6,797 nt of DNA. Origin: Vulcanimicrobiota bacterium (lineage in GTDB: Bacteria > Vulcanimicrobiota > Vulcanimicrobiia > Vulcanimicrobiales > Vulcanimicrobiaceae). The stretch spans positions 1 through 6,797 of the forward strand of contig JAFAOZ010000204.1 in NCBI GenBank assembly GCA_019247395.1, in the 5' to 3' direction. Position 1 is the stretch's first letter. Each line of letters starts with the position of its first letter. Shown one piece after another: positions 1-5,772 of this stretch. A program made the translations under genes and the position numbers. Under the pieces are notes generated by a model, which did not search any database, was not told the DNA's origin, and saw nothing but the letters and a program-made list of their open reading frames with translations.

Positions 1-316
1 CGGCCGCCTGCGATGGGCGAAGGGTTCCGCGAGCATACGGTTCGATTGCGTCGCGTCCAATTTGACGTGCCGTCGGCGTCATGACGGCGAACGTCAGCAC
101 GAGTGCCAAGGCCGTCAATACGGAGTTGGGGGGCAACGCCGAAGCGCCGATTGCCGAGCGTACGAGCGAAAGTACGACGATGATGCGCACGAACGACGTG
201 CAGCTGATCAGCACGAGCGGCACCACTGAAATCAGCGTCAGCATTACGAGCAGCGAAAGTGGCGTCGTCGTTGCATGTGACGGGAGACCCGAGGCCAGCA
301 GGTTCAACGCAGTCAT
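1..316 (-). CDS. fliP: FliP, type III export gate protein (5' part, runs off left edge)
   Basis: FliP (SctR in injectisomes) forms, with FliQ and FliR, the inner-membrane export pore at the base of the flagellum. I read 105 codons from an ATG seven bases after the fliN stop; the gene continues beyond position 1. Residues 20 to 38 form a hydrophobic helix, followed by the family's signature around 39 to 62: CTSFVRIIVVLSLVRSAIG then ALPPN, matching the usual TSFTRIxIVLSxLRxALG ... PPN. A second hydrophobic stretch (residues 66 to 79) ends in TFAVMTP, like the FliP FxVMxPV segment, and is followed by a short periplasmic stretch with IEPYARG. Many FliP proteins have a cleaved signal peptide and a periplasmic lead-in; here only about 19 mildly hydrophobic residues precede the first helix, as in SctR. 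No fliO lies upstream. Identification is firm; I cannot judge the missing C-terminal half. Confidence 0.93.
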   Translation of the reverse strand, partial: MTALNLLASGLPSHATTTPLSLLVMLTLISVVPLVLISCTSFVRIIVVLSLVRSAIGASALPPNSVLTALALVLTFAVMTPTARQIGRDAIEPYARGTLRPSQAA

Positions 317-323
317 TTCAGAG

Positions 324-569
324 TTACAGCGAGAGCAGCTCGGTGATCCGCAATCCGAACGCTTCGTCGATCGCGACGATCTCGCCTCGCGCAATCAGCC
401 GATCGTTGACGAGAAGATCGACGGGATGTGCTACGTTGCGATCCAGTTCGACGACCGAGCCGGTCCCGAGCTTCAATATCTCGGCGATCGACATCGTCCG
501 GCTGCCTAACACGACGCTGAGGCGGAGCGGCACATGGAGCAAGAGCTCCATACTTTCAAGGCCGGCCAT
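324..569 (-). CDS. fliN: FliN, C-ring / sorting-platform SpoA protein
   Basis: FliN is the small SpoA-fold protein that builds the lower C ring with FliM and docks the FliH-FliI complex for export. The 81-residue product is almost only the SpoA domain: HVPLRLSVVLGSRTMSIAEI, then LKLGTGSVVELDR, DLLVNDRLIARGEIVAIDE and FGLRITELLSL, all in canonical order. Enterobacterial FliN is about 137 residues, so the usual variable N-terminal extension is absent. The start is uncertain. ATG at 569 (used here) overlaps the fliM 3' end by 14 bases; TTG at 572 adds one residue; ATG at 551, four bases after the fliM stop, would give a 75-residue protein beginning MELLLHVP, with only a faint GAAAG upstream. The stop is seven bases before the fliP ATG. 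Function and family are certain, the start is not. Confidence 0.94.
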   Translation of the reverse strand: MAGLESMELLLHVPLRLSVVLGSRTMSIAEILKLGTGSVVELDRNVAHPVDLLVNDRLIARGEIVAIDEAFGLRITELLSL

Positions 570-1344
570 CAATGGTGACGGCGTAACGGCCGCCCCGCAC
601 CCCGCACGCGCCGCGCGCGACCTCGCATGTCTCCGCGAGTAGGATGCACCGCTGCAACCGCGCCTGCGAAAGCTTGAGGAGAGTGCCGGGCTTTAGGCGC
701 CCAACGGCCGCAACGTCGCTCTCGCCTAGCTCGACCGAGGCTCGCGCGGTCAGCGTGACGCCGGAGAGAACCGCGACATCGAGCGTCGCGCCGCATTCCG
801 GCGATGGATCGCGGGACAAGGCAATACCGATACGCGCCGAGACCGGGTCGGTCACGAGAAGTTCAAAGTACGTGACGAAACCGGTAATGGCAGTAACACG
901 TTCGATCGAATGACTCTCGCGCGCACCGCAGACGCTGCCGAGGTTCGCTGCAATCGCACCGACCATGCGGTCCAGTGCGTCACTTTCGAGCGGTGAAAGC
1001 CGGCGCTCGGAGAGCGGCGCGATCTGCGCCTCGCCAAAGAGCGTCGCTGCAAGGACGGCAGCGTCCGGTGGACGCAACACGACGGCTGCGTCGGCAATCG
1101 CCCCACGGACGCGATAGAGACGCGCGTCGTGCAGCAGAGAATGCCACGCTTGCGGCGAGGGAATGCACGGTTCGAAGAGCCGCATGCCGATCGGCGCTCC
1201 CAGCAATTTGGCCAAGGTCTCCCGGACGCCGTTTGCAACGACGCATGCGGCACTGACGGGGAGCGCGGATCGCGTTTGGAAGCTCGCCGCCCGTACGCGC
1301 CGGTCGCCTCGCTCGGGCGCGGCGTCGAAATCGAGCGATTTCAT
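556..1344 (-). CDS. fliM: FliM-like C-ring protein without the CheY-binding N-terminus
   Basis: FliM is the middle C-ring protein, linking FliG above to FliN below. The 262-residue product has two recognisable parts. A CheC-like middle domain covers roughly residues 40 to 180, with LFGEAQ at 102 to 107 (FliM LFGG), LSPLESDALDRMVGAIAANL at 116 to 135 (FliM LTPIE... helix) and TYFELLV near 158. A C-terminal SpoA domain spans about 186 to 258, with VLSGVTLTARASVELGES, LKPGTLLKL and GVRGGRYAVTI. FliM usually has about 330 residues and starts with a conserved EIDALL-type peptide that binds phosphorylated CheY; I see nothing like it in residues 1 to 30. The ATG overlaps the preceding stop as ATGA, which fixes the start and suggests translational coupling. 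SctQ is the injectisome counterpart, but the separate fliN and single SpoA domain favour FliM. Confidence 0.85.
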   Translation of the reverse strand: MKSLDFDAAPERGDRRVRAASFQTRSALPVSAACVVANGVRETLAKLLGAPIGMRLFEPCIPSPQAWHSLLHDARLYRVRGAIADAAVVLRPPDAAVLAATLFGEAQIAPLSERRLSPLESDALDRMVGAIAANLGSVCGARESHSIERVTAITGFVTYFELLVTDPVSARIGIALSRDPSPECGATLDVAVLSGVTLTARASVELGESDVAAVGRLKPGTLLKLSQARLQRCILLAETCEVARGACGVRGGRYAVTIDGRP

Positions 1345-2063
1345 TTCAAGAGATCCATCGCGGTCTTGCCCAGATGGCCTTTTGCAGCTTCGGCGGCCTG
1401 CAGGGCATCGAAGGCGAGATACGCCTCTTTCAATCGCACGAGACTTGCATCGACGTCGATTCTGCCGCGTTCGCGCCGCATCGGTTCGAGCGGCGGGAAG
1501 CCGTTCTCTTCAGGCCTGGAGATTAGCGGGGCGGCATTCGCGGGCGCCGTGCACGCGCTTCCGTCTCGCGCATTGAGACGCGTGCCCGCGGGAAACCGGG
1601 CTAACGCGACCGTGCCGACGACGACGCGCTGGAGCTCGCGGTTTCCGCTTCGGGGATCGAGATATTCGCGTCGGTAGCTCAGCGTGCCGTCGCGGCCGAT
1701 TGCAAGGTCGCGCACTCGCGCGAGCACGTCGTCGATGGGATCGATGTGCAGATCGCCGAGCGCAGCGTCGCCGGTCTTCGATCCTAGAATCGGCTGGCCT
1801 TCAGCATTGACCAGTCTGCCGTCACGCACCGAGAACGCGCCGTCGCGCGTGTAGACTCGCTTCCCGTCGCCGTCACGGCTGACGAAGTAGCAACCCTCCG
1901 GCGCGACAACCGCCAACGGATCGAGCGTAAAATCGGAAATTATTCCGGGCGACGCGACGTCATCGTGAGTAGGAACGGCTCCGGGCGTGTACGCGCGCCG
2001 TACGTCCGCAGCCCGCTCTGCGATACGATCCAGCGCACTCGTCAAATTCGGATTCAAAAACAC
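1341..2063 (-). CDS. FlgF/FlgG-family flagellar rod (hook-basal body) protein, divergent
   Basis: These proteins are secreted through the export gate and polymerise into the periplasmic rod. In the 240-residue product, residues 49 to 94 carry the family core: DPLAVVAPEGCYFVSRDGDG, then YTRDGAFSVRDGRLVNAEGQ and PILG (FlgG: GxGFFxV... YTRDGxFxxDxxGxLVTxxGxPLLG). Residues 120 to 165 have LAIGRDGTLSYR and VVGTVALARFPAGTRL, matching the FlgG IxxDGTV / GxIxLAxFxNPxGL segment. The helical C-terminus (about 203 to 240) corresponds to the D0 helix. The usual N-terminal signature (SGMxAxQxxxDxxANNxANxxTxGFK) is absent: residues 1 to 40 are hydrophilic and unrelated. FlgF and FlgG cannot be separated here, so no symbol is given. 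GTG at 2063 is chosen because GAAGG lies six bases upstream; TTG at 2057 would give a 4-base overlap with the previous stop. Confidence 0.82.
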   Translation of the reverse strand: MFLNPNLTSALDRIAERAADVRRAYTPGAVPTHDDVASPGIISDFTLDPLAVVAPEGCYFVSRDGDGKRVYTRDGAFSVRDGRLVNAEGQPILGSKTGDAALGDLHIDPIDDVLARVRDLAIGRDGTLSYRREYLDPRSGNRELQRVVVGTVALARFPAGTRLNARDGSACTAPANAAPLISRPEENGFPPLEPMRRERGRIDVDASLVRLKEAYLAFDALQAAEAAKGHLGKTAMDLLK

Positions 2064-2602
2064 GTGCGGCCTTCAAGGCTGCGCAGGTCGAGCGCGATAC
2101 CGCGCGCCGCCAACGCCGCACGCGCCTGCGCCAGCGCCTGTCCCACGTCCGCGCGCAGGTGCGGAGGGCAGAGAGCAACCAGCATCGTGCGCGTCAACGT
2201 TGCCTGCAGAACAACGTGAACGCGCGCGCTGCCTGGGCCGAGCGAAAATGTTGCGCGCCGTGGCGCCGAGGCCGCAGCGAATGCACGCGCGATGCGAGCG
2301 GCCAGTCGCGACTGTGGAATTCTGCTGGCGGTGGGCGCCTCTGCGGCGCACCGACCACGTCGAACGACGCGCACGTTGCATTTTGAATGGAGATATGGCT
2401 TCTTATTTCGGCGCGGGTGTGCGAGCACTCGATATGCCGCCGGCGGTCCCGCCGCCGGCCGGTGCGCCTGCGGCCGGATTGAAGTCTGCCGCGCCGGCGC
2501 AGCAAGATGGAGCGCCGAATACCACGCTTGGGAGAGCGCGCGGCGGTCGATCGCCTCGAGCGGCGCCGCGACGATGCTGACTTCGAGATCGTGCGTCATC
2601 AT
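2054..2602 (-). CDS. Unassigned protein in the fliJ/fliK position, weak FliK-C-like end
   Basis: I do not recognise this 182-residue product with confidence. Residues 1 to 35 look like ordered helix (AIDRRALSQAWYSALHLA). Residues 36 to 95 are Pro/Ala/Arg-rich and probably disordered. Residues about 98 to 175 look folded: RLAARIARAFAAAS, TFSLGPGSARVHVVLQATL, LVALCPPHLRADVGQALAQA and RAALAARGIALDL. The pattern of a strand beginning xLxPxxxxVxV, a second strand, then two helices ending in a G-I-x-L turn resembles the C-terminal domain of hook/needle-length regulators (FliK, SctP/HpaP). Its place between fliI and a rod gene is where fliJ, fliK and flgD commonly lie. FliK is usually 350 residues or more, so this would be a short form. 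No Shine-Dalgarno is visible. It overlaps the next gene by ten bases, which supports its being translated. Confidence 0.6.
   Translation of the reverse strand: MMTHDLEVSIVAAPLEAIDRRALSQAWYSALHLAAPARQTSIRPQAHRPAAGPPAAYRVLAHPRRNKKPYLHSKCNVRVVRRGRCAAEAPTASRIPQSRLAARIARAFAAASAPRRATFSLGPGSARVHVVLQATLTRTMLVALCPPHLRADVGQALAQARAALAARGIALDLRSLEGRTCF
2070..2074 (-). promoter_or_regulatory. Shine-Dalgarno deciding the FlgF/FlgG-family start
   Basis: GAAGG on the coding strand, six bases before GTG at 2063. It favours this start over the TTG at 2057 that would overlap the preceding stop as TTGA. Confidence 0.5.
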
Positions 2603-2625
2603 CGAACGATCATCGCAGCGACTCT

Positions 2626-2639
2626 TGAGCGCCCGCTCA
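2626..2639 (-). other. Small hairpin in the only real intercistronic gap of the operon
   Basis: The 45 bases between the fliI stop and the next ORF contain a perfect 5-bp inverted repeat, TGAGC-GGGC-GCTCA on the coding strand, starting eight bases after the fliI stop codon. There is no U-tract, so it is not a convincing intrinsic terminator. It could protect or separate message segments, or be chance in GC-rich DNA. Confidence 0.25.
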
Positions 2640-2647
2640 TCACGGCA

Positions 2648-3685
2648 TTACCGATTTGCTGCCAGCAGTCCGGCGATCGCATCGAGTTCTTCGAGCATCG
2701 CCCGGCTCGCCGTGGCGCGCTGGTCTTGTCGCACAAAGGCTTCTATGCGCTTCTCGCCGGCGACGGCGGCGGCTGCCTCGCCGGTCACGGGCTCGATTCC
2801 GAGCGCGCGCGCATCGTCCAGGCGCTCCAGAGTCGCCAGCGCTCGCCGGACGATCAGTGCGGCCGCACGATGCTTCGGCTGCACGACGCCATCCATCGTC
2901 CGGCTGGCGCTTGCCGGAACGTCCACCGCTGGAAAGCGACCCGCCTCGGCAAAGCGCAAAGCCAACGCGATATGGCCGTCAAGCAGAGCGCGCGCCGCTT
3001 CACTCACCGGATCGCGTTCGTCGCCGTCATGAATCACGGTTGCAATCAGCGTGATGGAGCCATCCGCCACTGCTCCCGCGACTTCCACGAGTTGCGCCAT
3101 ATGCGCGAAGACGCTCGGCGGAAAACCGCCGCGCCCGGCACTCTCGCCGGTCGCAACCGCAATCTCTCGCAACGCCGATGCGACCCGGGCCAAACTATCG
3201 AGCAGCAACAGCACGTGCAACCCGCGCTCGCGCAGTGCAACGGCTTGCATGAATGCGACGTGCGCCGCGCGCAGGCGATCGTGCGCGCCGCGATCGCTCG
3301 TCGCGCAGACAATCGTCGTTCGATCGTTGCGCCGGCCAATCCAATCGTTAGCTTCACGGCCGCGCTCGCCAACGAGCGCGACGACGACGGCATCGGCCGT
3401 ACACCCCTCGACGATCGTATCGAGCAGCCTGCTTTTCCCCGCGCCCGGCGCACCGAAGATGCCGACCCGCGCACCGCGACCGATCGTCAAGAGACCGTCG
3501 ATGACCCGGACGCCCGTCCAAAACGGCATTGCAATGGGAACGCGCTCGTCCGGACGCGGCGCGCGCAACCTCAGCGCAACCATGCGGCCACGGAGTATGG
3601 GACCTCCGTCCAGCGGCAATCCATCGGCATCGATTGCGCGTCCGAGGGCACAGGTTCCCAATGCCAGGTGCCGCGGCTCGTTCAC
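2648..3685 (-). CDS. fliI: FliI, export ATPase lacking the N-terminal beta-barrel domain
   Basis: FliI is the F1-beta-like ATPase that, with FliH, delivers and unfolds export substrates at the gate. From GTG at 3685 (GTGA overlap with the fliH stop) the product has 345 residues, against about 440 to 460 usually. Visible motifs: LGRAIDADGLPLDG (14 to 27), Walker A GAPGAGKS (78 to 85), GERGRE with the likely catalytic Glu107 (106 to 111), Walker B LLLLDSLARVASALREI (159 to 175, Asp163), GFPPSVFAHMAQLVEVAG (187 to 204), DGSITLIATVIHDGDERDP (208 to 226) and LLDGHIALALRFAEAGRFPA (234 to 253). All catalytic motifs are intact. What is missing is the roughly 100-residue beta-barrel domain that normally precedes the LGR motif. 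It is not encoded upstream, because the well-conserved end of FliH occupies that DNA. Starts further upstream in this frame would only add residues inside fliH. Confidence 0.95.
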   Translation of the reverse strand: MNEPRHLALGTCALGRAIDADGLPLDGGPILRGRMVALRLRAPRPDERVPIAMPFWTGVRVIDGLLTIGRGARVGIFGAPGAGKSRLLDTIVEGCTADAVVVALVGERGREANDWIGRRNDRTTIVCATSDRGAHDRLRAAHVAFMQAVALRERGLHVLLLLDSLARVASALREIAVATGESAGRGGFPPSVFAHMAQLVEVAGAVADGSITLIATVIHDGDERDPVSEAARALLDGHIALALRFAEAGRFPAVDVPASASRTMDGVVQPKHRAAALIVRRALATLERLDDARALGIEPVTGEAAAAVAGEKRIEAFVRQDQRATASRAMLEELDAIAGLLAANR

Positions 3686-4143
3686 GGCGATCGCTCGGCA
3701 AGCACGCTTTCCAAACGAAGCCGCAGTGTGGAGTCGATCGTGCCGCTGCGCAGCTCGATGCGGCAATCACCGGGAGAGAGCGCGGCATCCGCGATCGTCG
3801 TCAGTTCAAGCGTCGCGACGGCATTGCAGTCGCTCGGATGAACTCGAATCGCCACCACGTGGTCGTCGGAGACACGCTCCAGCGCCGTTGCAACGACGCC
3901 TGCAATTGCCGCGGGTTCGAGGCGCAACTCGCGAGCCAGCACCTCGCCGGCGATCGCCTCTAAAAGCGATGGGAGCGCCGCATCCAGCGCATCGCGCAGG
4001 GCCGCACGAAAACGCCGCGTGGCTCGCAGCGTTGCTTCGAGATCTTCGGGAAGCGGCTGCGGGGCGGGAACAGGCTCCTGTGCTTGCATCTCGCGCCCGG
4101 GAGGCTTCAGAAATACATCCAGCGGCACGAAGACTTCAGACAT
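3682..4143 (-). CDS. fliH: FliH, regulator and stator of the export ATPase
   Basis: FliH dimers bind FliI and tether it to the C ring through FliN, like the peripheral stalk of F/V-type ATPases. The 153-residue product starts at ATG 4143, overlapping the fliF stop by eight bases. Residues 1 to 30 are Pro-rich with acidic and Gln residues; about 33 to 60 form a charged, coiled-coil-prone helix. The C-terminal domain is clear: LLEAIAGEVLARELRLEPAA at about 60 to 79, VVAIRVHPSDCNAV near 95 to 108, SPGDCRIELRSGTIDSTL near 126 to 143 and a final LESVLAE helix. These match the FliH/SctL pattern (IAEKVLxRELxxxP, VxVRVxPxD, GxCxIExxxGxxDaSLxxQL). Enterobacterial FliH has about 235 residues, so the long coiled coil is shortened here. 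The GTG of fliI overlaps its stop. Confidence 0.9.
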   Translation of the reverse strand: MSEVFVPLDVFLKPPGREMQAQEPVPAPQPLPEDLEATLRATRRFRAALRDALDAALPSLLEAIAGEVLARELRLEPAAIAGVVATALERVSDDHVVAIRVHPSDCNAVATLELTTIADAALSPGDCRIELRSGTIDSTLRLRLESVLAERSP

Positions 4144-5509
4144 GGCGGCGCATGAGTTCCTGCGCATCCGGAACGAGCGCGCTGTGGCGCCGCTGCATGC
4201 GCTGCACGATCGCTTCACGCTCGTGCGCGGGATAAAGCTCCAAGACGGCCGTTGCCGTCGCGGCCGGAAGCGCACTGATGATCGCCGCGGCTGCATGCGG
4301 CGGCTCTTCTTCGAGCATGCTGCGGACGCGTGCGGGCGGAAATCCCGCGGCGGCCTTCGATGCACGCTCGAGGCCCGCGCGCTCAACCACTGACTGAAGC
4401 ATCGACGCCACAGGCGGGATCGCGATGCGCGCGCACGCGACCATTCCGATTGCCAGGATCAGCGCGGGAGCGAGCGGCAGAACGGCGCCGTAGAGCATCC
4501 ACAACGCATCCTTGCGCGGCACCGGATCGCGGCGAAAATCGACATCCTCAACCGTAAGCGTATCGGCGCGGTGCTCGTCGTATCCGAGCGTCGCGCTTGC
4601 GAGCTCTCGCACTTTCGTCAGATCGAGCGCGCGCCCACGGTCGACGAAGACTGCGGCCGAGAGGCGCCGCAGCGCACCGGGCGGGAATTGCGCGACCGAC
4701 TCGCGGGCGCCGAACGGCGTGCGGTGGATCTCGCGCTGTGCGCTATGCGAGGAGTCGTACTCGGCACGGACGCGAACGATTGCGGCTCCATCGCCGAATG
4801 CCGTATCAAGCGCGGTTTGCAGCGAACGCTGCAGATCCGCCGCATCGTCGGCCGCCGCGGATTGATCGCCGAGTGCAACGCCGCGATCGTCGAGTATGGT
4901 GACGTGCGCCGGTTGGAGTTCCGGCACGCTCGCCGCCACAAAAGCTCGGATGCCCGTAATCGCTCCACGCGAAAGCCGTGCGCCCGCACGTAAGCGAAGC
5001 CGCACGGACGCCGTCGCCTCATGCGCGCTGCCGTCGGCGAACTGCGCGGGCTTCGCCGGCGCGACGATCACGCGGGCATCGTCGACTCCGTCTATCCCGC
5101 GCAAGCCGGCTTCAATGTCGCCGGCGAGCCCCGTCCGTGTCTGCGCCTCCACGACGGCTTCGGGCGTCAGCACGCCGATCGTTGAAAGCGCTTCGCCGGT
5201 GCTGGACAGATGGGGATGTGGAACGCCCGCGAGCGCCAACCGCAGGAGCAGATCGTTGCGGCGGCTTGCGTCGACCACGACGTTCTCCGCGCCCGGTGTG
5301 AACGGAACGTTCCACGCCGCGAGTTGCTCTTGGACCTCCGCAAGCTGTTCCGGATGCAGATCCATTGGAAAGAGCGGGATGCGCGGGGAGTGCGTGGCGA
5401 CCGTGGCTGCAACCGCGGCCACCGCGATGGCGAGCGTCAGCACACCGGCGAGGACGCGCGCAGCTCGGGGAAGTGCGTTCCAGCGAGCGATCAGCGCGGC
5501 GATGCTCAT
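4136..5509 (-). CDS. fliF: FliF MS-ring protein fused to a FliG middle-domain-like segment
   Basis: FliF forms the inner-membrane MS ring around the export gate. The 457-residue product has a first membrane helix (about 16 to 38); ring-building motif 1 (about 45 to 98, with LFPMDLHPEQLAEVQEQLA and LLLRLALAGVP); motif 2 (about 120 to 208, with LAGDIEAGLRGIDGVDDARV, ASVRLRLRAGARLS and FVAASVPELQPAHVTILDDR); motif 3 (about 224 to 326, with LQRSLQTALDTAFGDG, VRVRAEYDSS and PPGALRRLSAAVFVDRG); and a second membrane helix (about 338 to 362). After this come about 95 cytoplasmic residues. Residues 394 to 457 (VRSMLEEEPPHAAAAIISAL, AVLELYPAHEREAIVQRMQR, then a last helix) resemble the FliG middle domain around its EHPQ motif. 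No separate fliG follows; fliH begins eight bases before this stop. The ATG shares one base with the fliE stop (TGATG). FliF is certain; the FliG-like assignment is strong but made by eye. Confidence 0.9.
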   Translation of the reverse strand: MSIAALIARWNALPRAARVLAGVLTLAIAVAAVAATVATHSPRIPLFPMDLHPEQLAEVQEQLAAWNVPFTPGAENVVVDASRRNDLLLRLALAGVPHPHLSSTGEALSTIGVLTPEAVVEAQTRTGLAGDIEAGLRGIDGVDDARVIVAPAKPAQFADGSAHEATASVRLRLRAGARLSRGAITGIRAFVAASVPELQPAHVTILDDRGVALGDQSAAADDAADLQRSLQTALDTAFGDGAAIVRVRAEYDSSHSAQREIHRTPFGARESVAQFPPGALRRLSAAVFVDRGRALDLTKVRELASATLGYDEHRADTLTVEDVDFRRDPVPRKDALWMLYGAVLPLAPALILAIGMVACARIAIPPVASMLQSVVERAGLERASKAAAGFPPARVRSMLEEEPPHAAAAIISALPAATATAVLELYPAHEREAIVQRMQRRHSALVPDAQELMRRHV

Positions 5510-5772
5510 CAGACTTGCATGTTGAGAATCGACTGAACGGCTTGAGCGAGCCGTTGCGCCGTTGCCGTCGCAACCGAAAGCGCGACGTCGGCTTGGGCGC
5601 GCTCGTAGATTGCGTCTTGCAGCGTTCCACGGCCGTATGCGAAGGCGTCTTCGGCACGCGTTGCGCCGCTGAGCGCATCGGCAACGGCATCGAGCGCCTC
5701 TGCGAAGAGGCCGTCGTCACGCGGCGATTCGGAAGCGGGCGGTGCATCGGGGACCAGCGGCTCGACCGTCAC
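5509..5772 (-). CDS. fliE: FliE, rod/MS-ring adaptor
   Basis: FliE is the first exported rod component. It sits on the export gate and joins the MS ring to the rod. The 87-residue product (usual length about 100) has a Pro/Asp/Glu-rich N-terminus (1 to 20), one amphipathic helix (about 20 to 37) and the diagnostic C-terminus: LQDAIYERAQADVALSVATA (51 to 70), then QRLAQAVQSILNMQV ending the protein. The FliE pattern is DLHxVxIAxEKAxVALQLAVQVRNKLVEAYQEIMxMQ(I/V), so the match is very good. GTG at 5772 overlaps the flgC stop as GTGA and has a GGAG five bases upstream, one of the few clear ribosome-binding sites in the operon. Confidence 0.93.
   Translation of the reverse strand: MTVEPLVPDAPPASESPRDDGLFAEALDAVADALSGATRAEDAFAYGRGTLQDAIYERAQADVALSVATATAQRLAQAVQSILNMQV

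Noticed and set aside
81..509. Plus-strand open frame of 142 codons
   Set aside because: Antisense to fliP and fliN, both of which are clearly conserved on the other strand.
2434..2465. GC-rich inverted repeat (CCGGCGG / CCGCCGG) that could look like a terminator
   Set aside because: It lies inside the coding sequence of the unassigned ORF, where the Pro/Ala-rich linker uses repetitive GGC/GCC-type codons, and there is no T-tract on either strand.
3686..3766. Longer fliI reading from an upstream start at 3766
   Set aside because: The 27 extra residues overlap the conserved FliH C-terminus and do not resemble the FliI N-terminal domain; GTG at 3685 gives a GTGA junction like the others in the operon.
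2507..3841. Long plus-strand open frame of 444 codons
   Set aside because: It lies antisense to fliI and fliH, whose minus-strand products carry all family motifs. The plus-strand translation is Arg/Ala/His-rich with no recognisable domain, as expected of antisense frames in GC-rich DNA.
3051..4235. Plus-strand open frame of 394 codons
   Set aside because: Antisense to fliI, fliH and the end of fliF; composition is low-complexity Arg/Ser/Ala and no motif is visible.
3682..4386. Longer fliH reading from an upstream start at 4386
   Set aside because: The extra 81 residues are Arg/Ser-rich antisense-like sequence in another frame of fliF. FliH-like sequence begins only at the ATG at 4143.
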